NCBI GenBank assembly: GCA_020355945.1
Contig: CP070627.1
Location: 6,511,774 to 6,516,935, forward strand
DNA length: 5,162 nucleotides
Source of the DNA: Candidatus Aminicenantota bacterium
GTDB taxonomy: Bacteria > Acidobacteriota > Aminicenantia > UBA2199
Direction: 5' to 3'
The translations under genes were made by a program, and so were the position numbers. Positions 1-4,957 of the stretch are shown here, piece after piece (within the stretch, counting starts at the first letter, position 1; every line of letters begins with the position of its first letter). Under the pieces are notes generated by a model, which saw nothing but the letters and a program-made list of their open reading frames with translations, was not told where the DNA came from and did not search any database.

Positions 1-59
1 GACGGTTTTTTCAAAAAGAGTCCCCCCTGGCCGCCGGAGGCAAAAAATAAAAAAAAGAG
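1..59. repeat. Possible edge of a GC-rich intergenic repeat
   Basis: This gene-free stretch contains a C-run, the imperfect palindrome GCCGCCGGAGGC (30-41, five of six pairs) and then an A-rich tract. Read on the minus strand it gives GCCTCCGGCGGCCAGGGG followed by T- and A-rich sequence. That resembles short hairpin-like repeats scattered between genes in many uncultivated bacterial genomes, but this is recalled resemblance, not a search result. It could instead be the remnant of a terminator of a gene lying to the left. The element is cut by the window edge, so its full length cannot be judged. Confidence 0.3.
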
Positions 60-88
60 TTGACAATCTAAAGATTGCATATTATAAT
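60..88 (+). promoter_or_regulatory. Sigma-70 promoter of the marR-hgcA-hgcB operon
   Basis: A perfect -35 box TTGACA (60-65) and a perfect -10 box TATAAT (83-88) are separated by 17 nt, the ideal spacing for housekeeping sigma factors. Initiation about 7 nt after the -10 box falls at 94-96, where the regulator ATG begins (95). The transcript is therefore predicted to be leaderless or nearly so. No other strong promoter is evident between the three following genes, so it probably drives the whole operon. A core this strong would need repression to be regulated, which fits the overlapping dyads. Confidence 0.78.
64..77. promoter_or_regulatory. Candidate operator, dyad in promoter spacer
   Basis: CAATCT-AA-AGATTG is a perfect 6-bp inverted repeat with a 2-nt spacer. 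It overlaps the end of the -35 box and fills much of the spacer before the -10 box. A protein bound here would block RNA polymerase. The most economical binder is the MarR-type protein encoded immediately downstream, but this is inferred from position only. Confidence 0.5.
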
Positions 89-89
89 A

Positions 90-104
90 ATTGTATGATA
101 CAAT
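90..104. promoter_or_regulatory. Candidate operator, dyad over start site and ATG
   Basis: ATTGTAT-G-ATACAAT is a perfect 15-bp palindrome with 7-bp arms around a central G, spanning the predicted transcription start and the ATG of the regulator. MarR-family dimers typically bind AT-rich palindromes of this size, often with TTG...CAA halves as seen here. Its place at +1 fits autorepression. Its centre is 26.5 bp from the centre of the upstream dyad. Confidence 0.55.
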
Positions 105-544
105 CAAATGAAGCAAAATTTTCTCGATTGGTTGGTGAGTTGTTTCGTAAACTCAATTTACTGAATCGTGATCAGAAGGTTTGTTATGGGATCACGCTTT
201 CCCAGTGTTGTGCTATTGAAACTCTTGAGCAGAAGGGTTTATTGAGCATGAATGAACTGAGTCAGCATCAAGGAGTCACTTTAAGTACAATGACCCGGGT
301 GGTGGATGTGTTGGTGCGGGATGGCGTGTTCCAGCGGGTCAGCAGTCCGGGAGACCGGCGAAAGGTTTGTATCGAACTGACAGAAGAGGGCAAAAACCTG
401 GCAGAGAAATTAAAAAAATGTACAGAGGCTTATACAAAAGAGATATTGGCTCAAATCCCTGTAGATCGGCAGAGTCAGGTTATTGAATCGGTGGATTTGT
501 TGATTAAGGCCATCGAGTCCGTGAATCCGAAATGCTGCGTTTAA
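95..544 (+). CDS. MarR-family transcriptional regulator, cysteine-rich
   Basis: This 149-residue protein has the usual MarR length. An N-terminal helical dimerisation part (about 1-45) is followed by a winged helix-turn-helix (about 48-100), with a recognition helix near 63-76 (TLSTMTRVVDVLVRDG) and a wing containing SSPGDRRKV before LTEEG. C-terminal helices complete the dimer interface. It probably represses its own promoter and the downstream hgcAB genes, since it is the first gene of the cluster and lies 15 nt before hgcA. It has seven cysteines (C30, C38, C39, C92, C109, C147, C148), including a vicinal pair near the N-terminal helices and another in the final KCCV. These make thiol-based sensing of a metal or oxidant plausible, but unproven. 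No Shine-Dalgarno precedes ATG 95. The next in-frame ATG (residue 51) would remove the dimerisation helices, so a leaderless start at 95 is preferred. Confidence 0.9.
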   Translation: MIQSNEAKFSRLVGELFRKLNLLNRDQKVCYGITLSQCCAIETLEQKGLLSMNELSQHQGVTLSTMTRVVDVLVRDGVFQRVSSPGDRRKVCIELTEEGKNLAEKLKKCTEAYTKEILAQIPVDRQSQVIESVDLLIKAIESVNPKCCV

Positions 545-546
545 AA

Positions 547-551
547 GGAGG
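547..551 (+). promoter_or_regulatory. Ribosome binding site of hgcA
   Basis: GGAGG within AAAAGGAGG lies 8 nt before ATG 560 and immediately after the regulator stop codon. This strong consensus site fixes the hgcA start, so the cysteine-rich N-terminus is translated. It also contrasts with the regulator, which has no such site. Confidence 0.8.
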
Positions 552-559
552 TATAAACA

Positions 560-1675
560 ATGAAATCAGAGAAAAAAGAAACATCGTGTTGTGCGTCAAC
601 CTCGTGTTGTTTACCCGGGCAGGAGGTTCATTCCTGGCCGGAAATCAAAGGAGAATTTATTACCGGTTGGATCGATACGAATACCGAGGTGGGGAAAATA
701 CCAAAGGTATCGACTCGCCTCAATAAATCGGATAAGTGGGGGGGGATCAAAGTAAGGTTAAAAATTAACCGCATGAGTTACAAAGTCGATCCTGGTCTTT
801 ACGCGGTAGGGAACCCGGCTGCGGATTCGCCAGTCCTGGTATCGGCCAACTATAAATTAAGTTTTGATACGCTGCGAAAGGAATTAAAAGGGATAGATGC
901 CTGGATATTGGTACTGGATACCAAAGGAATCAATGTTTGGTGTGCAGCGGGTAAAGGGACGTTTGGCACGGATGAACTGGTTAATCGCATCGAAGTTTCC
1001 GGTTTAAAACATATAGTGAAACATCGCAAATTGATTGTACCACAACTGGGCGCAGTGGGAGTATCTGCTCACAAGGTACGGAAACGTTCCGGGCTTTCAG
1101 TCATTTATGGCCCGGTTCGCGCCTCTGATATACCTGTTTTCCTGGAATCCGGGATGAAAACCACCCCGGGAATGAGGCAAGTCAGTTTTTCATTTTACGA
1201 TCGATTGAAGGTAACACCGGTGGAAATCGTTCAAAGTGCTCATTATTTGTTTTTTATTAGTGCTGCATTCTTTCTTTTTTCCGGTTTAAGTGGCAGTGGG
1301 TATTCATTGAATTGGCGTGTGGGTATTATTTCGGTTTTGAACCTGGTCATGGCTTACGTGGCAGGAACACTCATTGGGCCGTTGTTATTGCCCTGGCTGC
1401 CGGGGCGAAGTTTTTCTTTTAAAGGGGCCTTTGCCGGGATCATTGTTTTCATGGCTCTATTTTCGGCTAAACTAACAGGTGGTCATATCATCCGGGTAAT
1501 TGCCTGGTTGTTGTTGATCCCGGCGTTGTCGTCTTTTTTAACCATGAATTTTACCGGTTCTTCCACGTATACGTCGCTGTCAGGGGTAAAAAAGGAAATT
1601 CGCGCTGCTGTACCCATGCAAATCACTGGTGCGGTTATCGGCCTGGCGTTATGGATTTCAGGCCAATTTATATAG
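560..1675 (+). CDS. hgcA: HgcA, corrinoid protein of mercury methylation
   Basis: HgcA carries a methylcobalamin-like corrinoid and transfers a methyl group to Hg(II), forming methylmercury. HgcB is its reducing partner. The diagnostic cap-helix motif NVWCAAGK lies at residues 125-132, followed by GTFGTDEL. By family knowledge C128 is the cysteine that ligands cobalt from below. The soluble corrinoid domain covers about 50-220. About five hydrophobic helices follow (roughly 224-243, 253-278, 287-304, 308-328, 350-370), matching the family membrane domain, with TGSSTYTSLSGVKKE before the last helix. At 371 residues it is longer than the roughly 340 of the Desulfovibrio (now Pseudodesulfovibrio) ND132 protein, and the motif is shifted by about 35 residues. 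The extra N-terminus contains SCCASTSCC (9-17). The gene is intact, with no frameshift. It sits 15 nt after the regulator and 14 nt before hgcB. Confidence 0.97.
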   Translation: MKSEKKETSCCASTSCCLPGQEVHSWPEIKGEFITGWIDTNTEVGKIPKVSTRLNKSDKWGGIKVRLKINRMSYKVDPGLYAVGNPAADSPVLVSANYKLSFDTLRKELKGIDAWILVLDTKGINVWCAAGKGTFGTDELVNRIEVSGLKHIVKHRKLIVPQLGAVGVSAHKVRKRSGLSVIYGPVRASDIPVFLESGMKTTPGMRQVSFSFYDRLKVTPVEIVQSAHYLFFISAAFFLFSGLSGSGYSLNWRVGIISVLNLVMAYVAGTLIGPLLLPWLPGRSFSFKGAFAGIIVFMALFSAKLTGGHIIRVIAWLLLIPALSSFLTMNFTGSSTYTSLSGVKKEIRAAVPMQITGAVIGLALWISGQFI

Positions 1676-1682
1676 AGGGAGG
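1674..1682 (+). promoter_or_regulatory. Ribosome binding site deciding the hgcB start
   Basis: AGAGGGAGG overlaps the last two bases of the hgcA stop codon and lies 7 nt before ATG 1690. It favours this start over the in-frame ATG at 1651 inside hgcA, which would add 13 residues unlike HgcB and has no comparable site. Confidence 0.8.
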
Positions 1683-1689
1683 TTTAGTA

Positions 1690-1998
1690 ATGAGGAAATA
1701 TTATTATTTAAAGGATGTGGTAACATTAAGTCTGGATAGGAATAAATGTACTGGCTGTGGTATGTGTATGATTGTTTGTCCGCATGCTGTTTTTGAAATG
1801 AATGAAAAAAAAGTGGTTATTTCGGACCGGGATGCGTGTATGGAGTGTGGTGCTTGTGCGCAGAATTGCCCGGTGGAGGCTATTGAGGTAAGAGCTGGTG
1901 TAGGCTGTGCTACCGGGGTGATAAAAGGAGCAGTCTCCGGGACCGAATCCTGCTGCGGGTCCAGCGAAAGTTGCCAGTCATCAAATACCTGTTGTTAA
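1690..1998 (+). CDS. hgcB: HgcB, 2[4Fe-4S] ferredoxin of mercury methylation
   Basis: HgcB is thought to reduce the HgcA corrinoid to Co(I) and may hand Hg(II) to it. This 102-residue protein has two cluster motifs, CTGCGMCMIVCP (C20, C23, C26, C30) and CMECGACAQNCP (C50, C53, C56, C60). It then has GVGCATG with C73, the conserved extra cysteine of HgcB, and it ends in the family's vicinal pair (C101, C102). The tail is richer than usual, with SCCGSSESC (C88, C89, C95) before the terminal TCC, so five cysteines lie in the last 15 residues. The start at 1690 is set by the strong ribosome binding site and gives the usual family N-terminus, with a YLKDVVTL segment. The gene follows hgcA by 14 nt and is surely co-transcribed. 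The window shows no third methylation gene after it. Confidence 0.97.
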   Translation: MRKYYYLKDVVTLSLDRNKCTGCGMCMIVCPHAVFEMNEKKVVISDRDACMECGACAQNCPVEAIEVRAGVGCATGVIKGAVSGTESCCGSSESCQSSNTCC

Positions 1999-2007
1999 CG
2001 ACAAAAA

Positions 2008-2120
2008 AGACCGCAGATGAACGCTGATAAACATGTTCTTCGCGTTCCTTCGCTTGTCTTCGCGGCTAAAATTAGAGATGGGGGACAGGTAAATAATTCC
2101 TCGCGTATCTCGCGGACAGT
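2008..2120. repeat. Mosaic of dispersed intergenic-repeat phrases
   Basis: Three phrases follow one another. The first is ACCGCAGATGAACGCTGATAAA (about 2010-2031). The second is a TTCGCG-type run with repeated CTTCGC units (about 2037-2066). The third is GGGGGACAGGTAAATAATTCC (about 2080-2100), followed by CTCGCG-TAT-CTCGCG (2100-2114). Similar wording recurs between genes in many bacterial genomes, especially uncultivated ones, as short dispersed repeats, but that is from memory. Within the window only the internal CTTCGC and CTCGCG reiteration can be seen. No transposase gene accompanies it. Confidence 0.45.
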
Positions 2121-2144
2121 TTAACGGTTTTCGCACACCAGGGG

Positions 2145-2170
2145 ATTTTGGTCAGTGCACTGACACAAAT
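2145..2170. promoter_or_regulatory. Palindrome 1, candidate operator
   Basis: GTCAGTGCACTGAC (2151-2164) is a perfect 14-bp palindrome. After two mismatched pairs the symmetry resumes with ATTT and AAAT flanks, giving a 26-bp near-palindrome. It shares 15 of 19 positions with palindrome 2, so the two look like copies of one protein-binding site. The protein that binds it is unknown. Confidence 0.55.
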
Positions 2171-2177
2171 CAGCCAT

Positions 2178-2201
2178 TTTATGTCAGTCCATTGACATAA
2201 A
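2178..2201. promoter_or_regulatory. Palindrome 2, candidate operator
   Basis: TTTATGTCA and TGACATAAA form perfect 9-bp arms around a 6-nt centre. The shared core with palindrome 1 is GTCAGTnCAnTGACA. The two centres are 32 bp apart, close to three helical turns, so dimers bound at both would lie on the same DNA face. The pair sits about 90 and 120 bp upstream of the predicted start site for the DUF4388 gene, which suggests activation or looping rather than simple promoter blocking. Confidence 0.55.
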
Positions 2202-2244
2202 TCGAATTTTTGTGGTTAATTTTAGAATTGCTGACTTAAAAGGC

Positions 2245-2272
2245 TTGACATTTACTGCCAGATGGATAAAAA
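2245..2272 (+). promoter_or_regulatory. Probable promoter for the DUF4388-M28 pair
   Basis: A perfect -35 box TTGACA (2245-2250) is followed after 16 nt by a weaker -10 box TAAAAA (2267-2272) in AT-rich DNA. Initiation near 2279 would leave a leader of about 33 nt. The poor -10 match would suit a promoter that needs an activator, possibly at the upstream palindromes. Confidence 0.45.
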
Positions 2273-2311
2273 TAAAATCTTAAGAATTAAACGAGGAATA
2301 ATAAAAGGTAA

Positions 2312-3922
2312 ATGATAAGTGAGAAGGGTTCTCTAAAGGAAATCCCGGCAATAAAGCTGCTGCTGTCTATCTTTGAACAGGGATTAACCGGGATTCTTTA
2401 TATCAAACGAGCGGATATCCTGAAAGTATTGTATTTTAACAGGGGGAAGTTGATCTGGGCCATTTCCAACTCAGATGTGGATAAACTTGAAAATATCCTG
2501 GTCTCCAAAGAGCTGGTGGACCCGGAAACAATCAAAAAAGTCAAAAAGGAAGGCAAGGTTTCGGATTCCATTGGCAAACTACTGGTGGAAAAAGGCCTGA
2601 TTACACTGGAAGAGCTGATTGATTCCAGCAAAGTACAACTCAAACGAATTATAATCAGTGTTTTAAAATGGAAGGTCGGCGGGTTCCGGTTTGTTAAAGA
2701 CCCACCCCCGGAACGACTGTTAAGCCTTGACCTGGATATCACCCAATTTGTCGCCGATTTTATCGTGGAAGAAGTAGATACCGGTGAAATCTGGAAACAA
2801 ATCGGTTCCCTCCGGGTGGAATTCATCAAAAATCCCGATGAGCAAAAAGTGGCAAAGTATCGTCTCTCGGATAAACAAAAGGAATTGTTGAATAGTTTCG
2901 ATGGCGAAACAAAATTAGAAGAGATATTAGCCAGGCATGCTGGCGGCCACAGTGAATCACTGCTGAAAATTATCTACTTCTTTTTGATGGCTGAACTCTT
3001 AATAAAAAAAGAGTTTGAGTTATCGGATTTATCCGTTTTTGCAGATGAAAAAGAGCCGGATCATTTTGAAGCCGGTACGGGTATAGATAAACCCGTTGAG
3101 CACGACGAAAATGCTGAACCTGTTGAATCCGGGGAACCCGCCGAACCTGTTGAATCCATCGAACATATAGAACATGTCGAAGAAATTGAAACCACGATAA
3201 ATGATACAGGTCAAGATGCTCCCGATGTTTTCAGCCGGGACAGCGAAAAGGGGACAGCGGAAGTCGATGAAGACGAGGGGAAGGGGTTGGAGAGCATACC
3301 GCCCCTTCATGATGAACCGGCTATTTCCATGGTTACCCCTGGACAAAAAGCAGCAGGGGAAAAAAAACCTTTAAAACTCTTTAATATTACACTTATCCTG
3401 GTATTTTTTATCCTGGTAATTGCCGGGGTGATTTTAATATTATTACCGTGGTTCGAGGGTGCGGACCAAATGAAAAATGTGGTAGAAAGAGCAGATCAAG
3501 GGGAAGTTAAGGATGTTATTACCAGCGAAAAGAAACCTCCACCGGCTCAAAAGCAGGATACCAGCAAAGCCGATAAAATGTCGGCTAATGGTAAATCCGC
3601 TCAAGCGTATTTCCAGGAGGGAAGCTTTATTACTGCCGCTGATGTGTGGAAACGGGAATTGATTAAAGGGGGTGTAAAATACAGTATTTTATTGGAGCTG
3701 GATTGTATGAAAGAATCGGTGATACACGCTTATAAAAGGATATCAGCCAGGAATAATTTCTTCATATTAAACCGCAAAGTGGAGCTCAAAAACTGTTTCC
3801 TGGTGATGTGGGGAAAGTTCTTTACCTATGAAGAAGCCTCAAAAGCCGTCAAACTGGTTCCCGATTATTTCTGGCAGCAAAAAAACCCACCGAAAATTAT
3901 CGAATTGTCTGCATATCTATAA
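2312..3922 (+). CDS. DUF4388 membrane protein with SPOR-like C-terminus
   Basis: Residues 6-60 (GSLKEIPAIKLLLSIFEQ, then TGILYIKR and FNRGKLIWA) match the start of a DUF4388/PATAN-type domain, found in bacterial signalling and gliding or polarity proteins. Predicted helical parts extend to about 240. An acidic, low-complexity linker (about 241-350) carries EPVES repeats. One transmembrane helix spans about 358-379 (hydrophobic, after KKPLKLF), so the DUF4388 part is probably cytoplasmic and the C-terminus extracytoplasmic. Residues 429-450 look like one TPR-type helical pair. The last 80 residues alternate strands and helices, with VMWGKFFTYEEASKAV resembling the end of a SPOR peptidoglycan-binding fold. 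The exact function is unknown. The start is favoured because the domain begins at once, though the AAAGG site is only 3 nt from the ATG and a GAGGA lies 14 nt away. It is probably co-transcribed with the peptidase gene 28 nt downstream. Confidence 0.75.
   Translation: MISEKGSLKEIPAIKLLLSIFEQGLTGILYIKRADILKVLYFNRGKLIWAISNSDVDKLENILVSKELVDPETIKKVKKEGKVSDSIGKLLVEKGLITLEELIDSSKVQLKRIIISVLKWKVGGFRFVKDPPPERLLSLDLDITQFVADFIVEEVDTGEIWKQIGSLRVEFIKNPDEQKVAKYRLSDKQKELLNSFDGETKLEEILARHAGGHSESLLKIIYFFLMAELLIKKEFELSDLSVFADEKEPDHFEAGTGIDKPVEHDENAEPVESGEPAEPVESIEHIEHVEEIETTINDTGQDAPDVFSRDSEKGTAEVDEDEGKGLESIPPLHDEPAISMVTPGQKAAGEKKPLKLFNITLILVFFILVIAGVILILLPWFEGADQMKNVVERADQGEVKDVITSEKKPPPAQKQDTSKADKMSANGKSAQAYFQEGSFITAADVWKRELIKGGVKYSILLELDCMKESVIHAYKRISARNNFFILNRKVELKNCFLVMWGKFFTYEEASKAVKLVPDYFWQQKNPPKIIELSAYL
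3116..3157 (+). repeat. Internal direct repeat in the acidic linker
   Basis: GAACCTGTTGAATCC occurs twice (3116-3130 and 3143-3157) with a 27-bp period, coding for repeated EPVES. Shorter GAACAT copies follow. It is in frame and extends the acidic linker, so it probably reflects slippage-driven length variation in a disordered segment. Confidence 0.7.
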
Positions 3923-3939
3923 AAATTAAATTGTGAAAG

Positions 3940-3944
3940 AAGGA
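3940..3944 (+). promoter_or_regulatory. Ribosome binding site of the M28 peptidase gene
   Basis: AAGGA lies 6 nt before ATG 3951 and supports this start for the peptidase. No promoter is evident in the 28-nt gap, consistent with co-transcription from the preceding gene. Confidence 0.65.
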
Positions 3945-3950
3945 TAAAGC

Positions 3951-4916
3951 ATGCGGATTTATTATTCTGAAAATGCAGAAGCAAAACCGACGGACGCCGA
4001 AATAACAAGAGCGTTGGAATCCGTATCCCGGGATTTTTTGCGTCGAGTGGTAGAAACCATTTCCATCCCGCGCCATTATTCCAATGAATATCAGAACAAT
4101 CAATTCACTGCCCGGTGGATTGCCGAACAACTTCAATCCTATGGATATCATTCGTTTTTCCAGGGAAGATATAAAAATGTCGTATCTGTTTTACCTGGAA
4201 GTAACGGAGGACCGATGTTTCTCATTGGGGCGCATTACGATAGTGTTCCCGGGACGCCTGGTGCTGATGACAATGCCAGTGCGGTTGCTGCCCTGTTAGC
4301 CTGCGCAAAAGCGATTTGCCATTATGAAGAAGAGGCTCACGTTTGCTTCGTGGCCTTTAACCGGGAAGAAGACGGCATGATGGGCAGCTGGGATTTTGTG
4401 ACCAATTACCTGCCAAAAAGCGGGTTGATCATTCGTCAAGTTCATATCCTGGAAATGGTAGGATACTGCAGCCGCACCCCTGGTTCCCAGCACCTGCCCC
4501 CGGGAATGCCTATTAAAATCCCTGAAGTAGGGGATTTCCTGGGTTTAATCGGGAATCGACGTTCCAATGCATTGATTGATGGTATTTTAGAGCAATCAAA
4601 ATCATACATCCCCGGGTTCCCGGTGCTGGGGCTAAAAGTCTATCATGGCCTGGAAAAGTTTTTCCCTCATTTGAGGCGCAGCGATCATAACCCCTTTTGG
4701 AAAACAGGGGTTCCGGCATTGATGTGGACCGATACATCCGAATTTAGAAATCCCAATTATCATCAATGGTCGGATTCCCCTGATACATTAGATTATATTT
4801 TTTTGCGCCGGGTAACTCAACTGCTGTTACTCCAGGCCTTGTTGTTTTGCAGGTTAAAAACCACCCGGGCAAATTTTTATACCGGGAACCGGGAAAATAT
4901 TTGTTTACTTGTCTAG
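3951..4916 (+). CDS. M28-family zinc aminopeptidase
   Basis: This 321-residue protein is a single-domain M28 metallopeptidase that should remove N-terminal residues from peptides using two zinc ions. The ligand set is readable: H95 in AHYDS (with D97 beside it), the bridging D106 in GADDNAS, the catalytic E139 and ligand E140 in NREEDGMMGS, E168 in HILEMVG, and H271 in YHQWSDSPDTLDY. The fourth ligand position is Glu rather than the common Asp; both occur in the family. No signal peptide or membrane segment is visible, so it is probably cytoplasmic. A glutaminyl-cyclase-like activity, known in related folds, cannot be excluded, and the substrate is unknown. The gene follows the DUF4388 gene by 28 nt, but a functional link is not evident. 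The two extra catalytic-site motifs and length argue for an intact gene. Confidence 0.9.
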   Translation: MRIYYSENAEAKPTDAEITRALESVSRDFLRRVVETISIPRHYSNEYQNNQFTARWIAEQLQSYGYHSFFQGRYKNVVSVLPGSNGGPMFLIGAHYDSVPGTPGADDNASAVAALLACAKAICHYEEEAHVCFVAFNREEDGMMGSWDFVTNYLPKSGLIIRQVHILEMVGYCSRTPGSQHLPPGMPIKIPEVGDFLGLIGNRRSNALIDGILEQSKSYIPGFPVLGLKVYHGLEKFFPHLRRSDHNPFWKTGVPALMWTDTSEFRNPNYHQWSDSPDTLDYIFLRRVTQLLLLQALLFCRLKTTRANFYTGNRENICLLV

Positions 4917-4957
4917 AAGGCTGCCCGGGAAACGTATTCGCCTTCAGTGCTATTTTT
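4916..4957. terminator. Possible terminator between convergent genes
   Basis: GAAGGC (4916-4921) and GCCTTC (4940-4945) can pair across an 18-nt loop, and a TTTTT run lies at 4953-4957. It sits exactly in the 39-nt gap between two converging genes, where a terminator is expected. The stem is short and the T-run is 7 nt away, so the call is weak. Confidence 0.3.

Larger units (their letters stand above)
1999..2311. other. Intergenic region between hgcB and the DUF4388 gene
   Basis: No credible coding sequence lies in these 313 nt. The left part (about 2008-2120) is made of short repeat-like phrases. The middle holds two related palindromes (2145-2201). The right part is AT-rich with a probable promoter (2245-2272) and a weak ribosome binding site before ATG 2312. 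No clear hairpin plus T-run terminator is visible after hgcB, so how hgcAB transcription ends is unresolved. Confidence 0.7.

Noticed and set aside
532..726. 64-codon plus-strand frame overlapping the regulator end and hgcA start
   Set aside because: It lies in another frame of the confidently identified hgcA, has no family resemblance and lacks its own suitably placed ribosome binding site.
1651..1689. Earlier in-frame ATG for hgcB inside hgcA
   Set aside because: It would add 13 residues unlike other HgcB proteins and lacks a good ribosome binding site, whereas ATG 1690 has AGAGGGAGG 7 nt upstream.
2008..2201. CRISPR array
   Set aside because: The repeated units are few, short and unequally spaced, with no constant repeat-spacer pattern and no cas genes.
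2242..2258. Sigma-54 type -24/-12 promoter before the DUF4388 gene
   Set aside because: The GG and GC elements are 15 nt apart instead of 12, and the flanking consensus is missing; TTGACA with a -10-like box explains the region better.
2398..2829. 143-codon minus-strand frame opposite the DUF4388 gene
   Set aside because: It is antisense to a recognised domain, is Ser/Arg/Thr-biased as expected from the complementary strand and has no motif.
3029..3346. 105-codon minus-strand frame rich in GFNRF-type repeats
   Set aside because: The apparent repeats are the complement of the acidic EPVES linker repeats of the plus-strand gene.
4296..4737. Minus-strand frames opposite the M28 peptidase
   Set aside because: They oppose conserved catalytic regions of the peptidase and show no family features.
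4020..4930. Frequent CCCGGG hexamers in the peptidase gene and after it
   Set aside because: They mostly fall in codons for Pro-Gly, Arg-Glu and similar pairs and fit the local codon preference; no spacing pattern or structure was found.
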